Assembly (NCBI GenBank): GCA_031256525.1
Contig: JAIRQK010000014.1
Coordinates: 1 to 7,245 of the forward strand
Direction of reading: 5' to 3'
DNA from: Campylobacteraceae bacterium
GTDB taxonomy: Bacteria; Campylobacterota; Campylobacteria; Campylobacterales; Campylobacteraceae
DNA: 7,245 nt
Shown: positions 4,910 through 7,245 of the stretch, one piece after another
How the letters are laid out: every line of letters begins with the position of its first letter
Numbering within the stretch: the stretch's first letter is position 1
Translations under genes and position numbers: made by a program
The notes under the pieces: generated by a model
What the model saw: the letters and a program-made list of their open reading frames with translations, nothing else
Databases searched by the model: none
What the model was told of the DNA's origin: nothing

Positions 4910-7245
4910 TTACCATCCTATCTTATTTCTTACTCTCTCTGAAGCACTCGAAGGTACAACCCTGCCAGTAGTATTGTCATCACTTACTTGACCAACTCCA
5001 GCCCAGCTTCCACCATCACCAATAAATTGAATCTTAAATTGATTATAATCAACAAATTTATTACTTTCATTGTATAATAGCCAACTCTGCGTATGAACTT
5101 TTATATCGTCGTTATGATGATCATCATCACATGCTAATATGCTAGTTCCAACTCCATTTGCACCTGTTACTGTAGTTGGATTAATTGTGATACCAGTTTT
5201 TGTTTGAACCAACTCTGTTACGCTTCCAAAAATAGCACCATTATGTGACATTATGCGATACCATTGTTTAGTTCTTAAAGTAGAAGATAGTGGCGGATAA
5301 TTGGCTACATTACAACTATTATCACAATATCCTTCAAATGCTAAAATCGCAGTAATTGGAGAGTAGTTACTATAATTTTCTGAATGGACTCTACCATAAA
5401 CGAACAAAACACTGCTCGTATCGCTTGAAGAGGTGCTATCTACAGTGCTACTATCTTTTATTTCTGTAATGTTAAAATCACCAACATTTGCTTTAAAAGG
5501 ATTTTGGGGAGTGTTGTGTAATCTCTCAAAGTTAAAACCTACTTGAATGTTATTAGCAATGCCATTTTCAAAATTGTTTGCATTAGTTTTAACTGCTACT
5601 TCCTGGTTTTGAATAGATGATACTGAACTTCCATTCGCATTTATTATATCAGCTTTTTTTGTGTCAACTCTATAAAAAGAGATAGCTGTGTTAGTTACTT
5701 TACTGTTTGTAAGTCGAAGTGTCCAATTAACATCATTAGCATAGCATTCTTTATCATAATTTGTTGCAGTTCCCCCTCCAGCTATTAGAGCTTTAATGTT
5801 GACATTAGCTGTCGCATACATTGCTTCATTTGCTCTAGTATTGTTTGAAATATAGGTAAATTCTCCACTATTGATATTTCTTAATGTCAAAGAGCCTTTA
5901 AATTGTTCTGGAACAAATTCTATAGTTTTTTCATCTAAAACTATATCGCAACCGATTTTACCATCACCATTATTAGTGGTAAAGTCGCCTTCAATACAAA
6001 GTTTTTTATCTTTATCGTTGTTTAGCCAGTCGTTATCTGTAAGTTTTATATTAAGTTTGCCAACATTGTTGTATTTTATATTTCCTTTAATAGACCCACC
6101 TGCAAAAATTCCAAGACCACTTGTTATAAATTCGACTTTATCTACATCTTTAGCACAATCAACAAGTGCAAGACTTTCGCTAATATTGTTATATGCTTGA
6201 TTGTAGCCCGGTGTAGCGTCAGTTGAATTATACTTAGCTGCTACAATCTCTATATCCTCATACTTCCCACCTATTAGTTTTGCCGTGCCGATACCTTGTA
6301 GTGTAAATTTGTCAGGTCTTATCCCAAAAATAGTTGATTCTGATGGTTTTTTGGTGCCACTATTTGAAGCAAGATAGTACTCTATTTTAAATTTTCCACT
6401 TCTTGTTGCAATATTTAAATTATTGATTGATAGTTCATTTTCTTTGTTTGTAACTTTAAAACCACTGACTATGTCAATTGGAGAGCTACCATCTGGCTCA
6501 AACTTGATATCTGCTCTTAAATCTTGTCCTGCTGGTGGTTGTGCCTCTCTTCCATCTTTATCGAGATAGACAACTTTTACATTAAAAGTAGAATTAGCCA
6601 CTCTTGAATATAAATTTTTACTCCCATCAGAATTATAAATTGTTACATTTCCAACAAGAGGAGGTGTAAAGTTATAGAAATAGACAATCTTATAGTCCTC
6701 AACTTCACCTTCAGCAACCCAAGGTTGAGTGTCTGCTAAAGTGCTATTTGCAGGTGGATTTGTTGCGTTTAAATTCGGGGTCTCATTTGGTAAAAATCTA
6801 AATCTAAAAAATGCTTGAGATTTGTTGCCACCAAGATTGGCACTAGCATTTGCTATCGTTTTGTCAGGAACAGTATAGTTAAAATCATAGTAAAGCTCAC
6901 CTGTTGTCGGTTGCAAACCAACCGTTAATGGTATACCATTAGGAAAACCAACAGTTTCATTATCTACTTTTGCTTCATCTGTTATTTTAAGTCCCATATC
7001 AAAGTCATTTGTTGTATTGTTTATAGCTTTGTTTAAACTCATCCAACCATGCAAATATCCAATTTTCCCATCAACTGTAGAGTTTGGATAGACTCTAAAA
7101 GTGTAAGTTTGCCTGTTTTCAAACTGGTAGTTTTGCAAATCTTTAAAATCCTCTGAAGCATTATTTGCATTTTTTACCATTATGCCATCATCAAGGTCAT
7201 CTAAATCAGCATTATCACCAAGCAAAGATTGATTATCTAAAGTAA
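4910..7245 (-). CDS. Large secreted GEVED-domain / MshQ-like protein, N-terminus beyond window
   Basis: The reading frame stays open to the right edge, so this is the C-terminal 778 or so residues of a larger protein. The TTG at 7225 is not a convincing start. Numbering from that TTG, residues up to about 180 end a GEVED domain: an acidic loop DNADLDDLDDGI (4-15), the beta-rich body, and the signature GEVEDY (173-178). Residues 190-300 look like an immunoglobulin-like beta unit (VYLDKDGREAQPP). RPDKFTLQ (303-310) followed by a beta-rich stretch resembles the start of the DUF6701 region of the MSHA pilus protein MshQ. A Ser/Asp/Thr linker (591-605) leads to a C-terminal domain with CDNSC (634-638), WYRIMSHNG and an acidic/His run DDDHHNDD (700-707). 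Seven cysteines and many Asn/Thr residues suggest an extracellular protein. A role as pilus-associated adhesin or tip protein is inferred from the three prepilin genes directly downstream. Confidence 0.72.
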   Translation of the reverse strand, partial: TLDNQSLLGDNADLDDLDDGIMVKNANNASEDFKDLQNYQFENRQTYTFRVYPNSTVDGKIGYLHGWMSLNKAINNTTNDFDMGLKITDEAKVDNETVGFPNGIPLTVGLQPTTGELYYDFNYTVPDKTIANASANLGGNKSQAFFRFRFLPNETPNLNATNPPANSTLADTQPWVAEGEVEDYKIVYFYNFTPPLVGNVTIYNSDGSKNLYSRVANSTFNVKVVYLDKDGREAQPPAGQDLRADIKFEPDGSSPIDIVSGFKVTNKENELSINNLNIATRSGKFKIEYYLASNSGTKKPSESTIFGIRPDKFTLQGIGTAKLIGGKYEDIEIVAAKYNSTDATPGYNQAYNNISESLALVDCAKDVDKVEFITSGLGIFAGGSIKGNIKYNNVGKLNIKLTDNDWLNNDKDKKLCIEGDFTTNNGDGKIGCDIVLDEKTIEFVPEQFKGSLTLRNINSGEFTYISNNTRANEAMYATANVNIKALIAGGGTATNYDKECYANDVNWTLRLTNSKVTNTAISFYRVDTKKADIINANGSSVSSIQNQEVAVKTNANNFENGIANNIQVGFNFERLHNTPQNPFKANVGDFNITEIKDSSTVDSTSSSDTSSVLFVYGRVHSENYSNYSPITAILAFEGYCDNSCNVANYPPLSSTLRTKQWYRIMSHNGAIFGSVTELVQTKTGITINPTTVTGANGVGTSILACDDDHHNDDIKVHTQSWLLYNESNKFVDYNQFKIQFIGDGGSWAGVGQVSDDNTTGRVVPSSASERVRNKIGW

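Noticed and set aside
5411..5455. Ser/Thr/Asp-rich stretch as a DNA repeat or phase-variable tract
   Set aside because: The codons vary and there is no uniform short tandem repeat at the DNA level; it is better read as a flexible protein linker.
5871..6200. 109-residue plus-strand open frame within the large minus-strand gene
   Set aside because: Its Ser/Leu/Pro-rich translation is typical of the antisense of Asn/Lys/Asp-rich coding DNA, and no domain is visible.
7223..7225. TTG as start of the large GEVED/MshQ-like protein
   Set aside because: The frame stays open to the right edge (preceding residues T-L-D-N-Q-S-L), the TTG falls inside a GEVED domain, and no ribosome site is visible; the true start lies outside the window.

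Overview
The window reads as AT-rich chromosomal DNA of a Campylobacterota (Epsilonproteobacteria) bacterium. Three things point there: the M16 peptidase / short RecG pairing, AT-biased codon use, and promoters with a clear -10 box but little -35. This is inferred from gene content and protein character; I cannot name a genus. There are six protein-coding regions, two of them cut by the window edges, and almost no non-coding DNA.

Left part, + strand (1-2153): the C-terminal end of an M16 (pitrilysin-type) zinc peptidase runs off the left edge. It overlaps by 26 bases the start of recG, the branched-DNA helicase of recombination and fork repair. A perfect 13-bp stem-loop at 2159-2190 separates recG from the convergent gene that follows.

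Right part, - strand (2202-7245): hpf (long-form ribosome hibernation factor) has its own extended -10 promoter. Upstream of it on the same strand lies a tightly packed operon, transcribed right to left. Its genes are a large secreted protein of at least 778 residues with a GEVED domain and an MshQ-like (DUF6701-like) region, a PilV-like prepilin, a PilW-like prepilin and a short prepilin lacking the usual Glu at mature position 5. Three class-III (prepilin peptidase) leaders in a row next to a large modular extracellular protein suggest a minor-pilin or tip-complex module of a type IV pilus or type II secretion-like machine. The large protein would be the surface-exposed or adhesive component.

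The most interesting part is this pilin / MshQ-GEVED operon. The large protein lies upstream of the pilins, whereas MshQ and PilY1 usually lie downstream. Its middle and C-terminal parts are not clearly assignable by eye. No RNA genes, CRISPR arrays, insertion sequences or attachment sites were seen.
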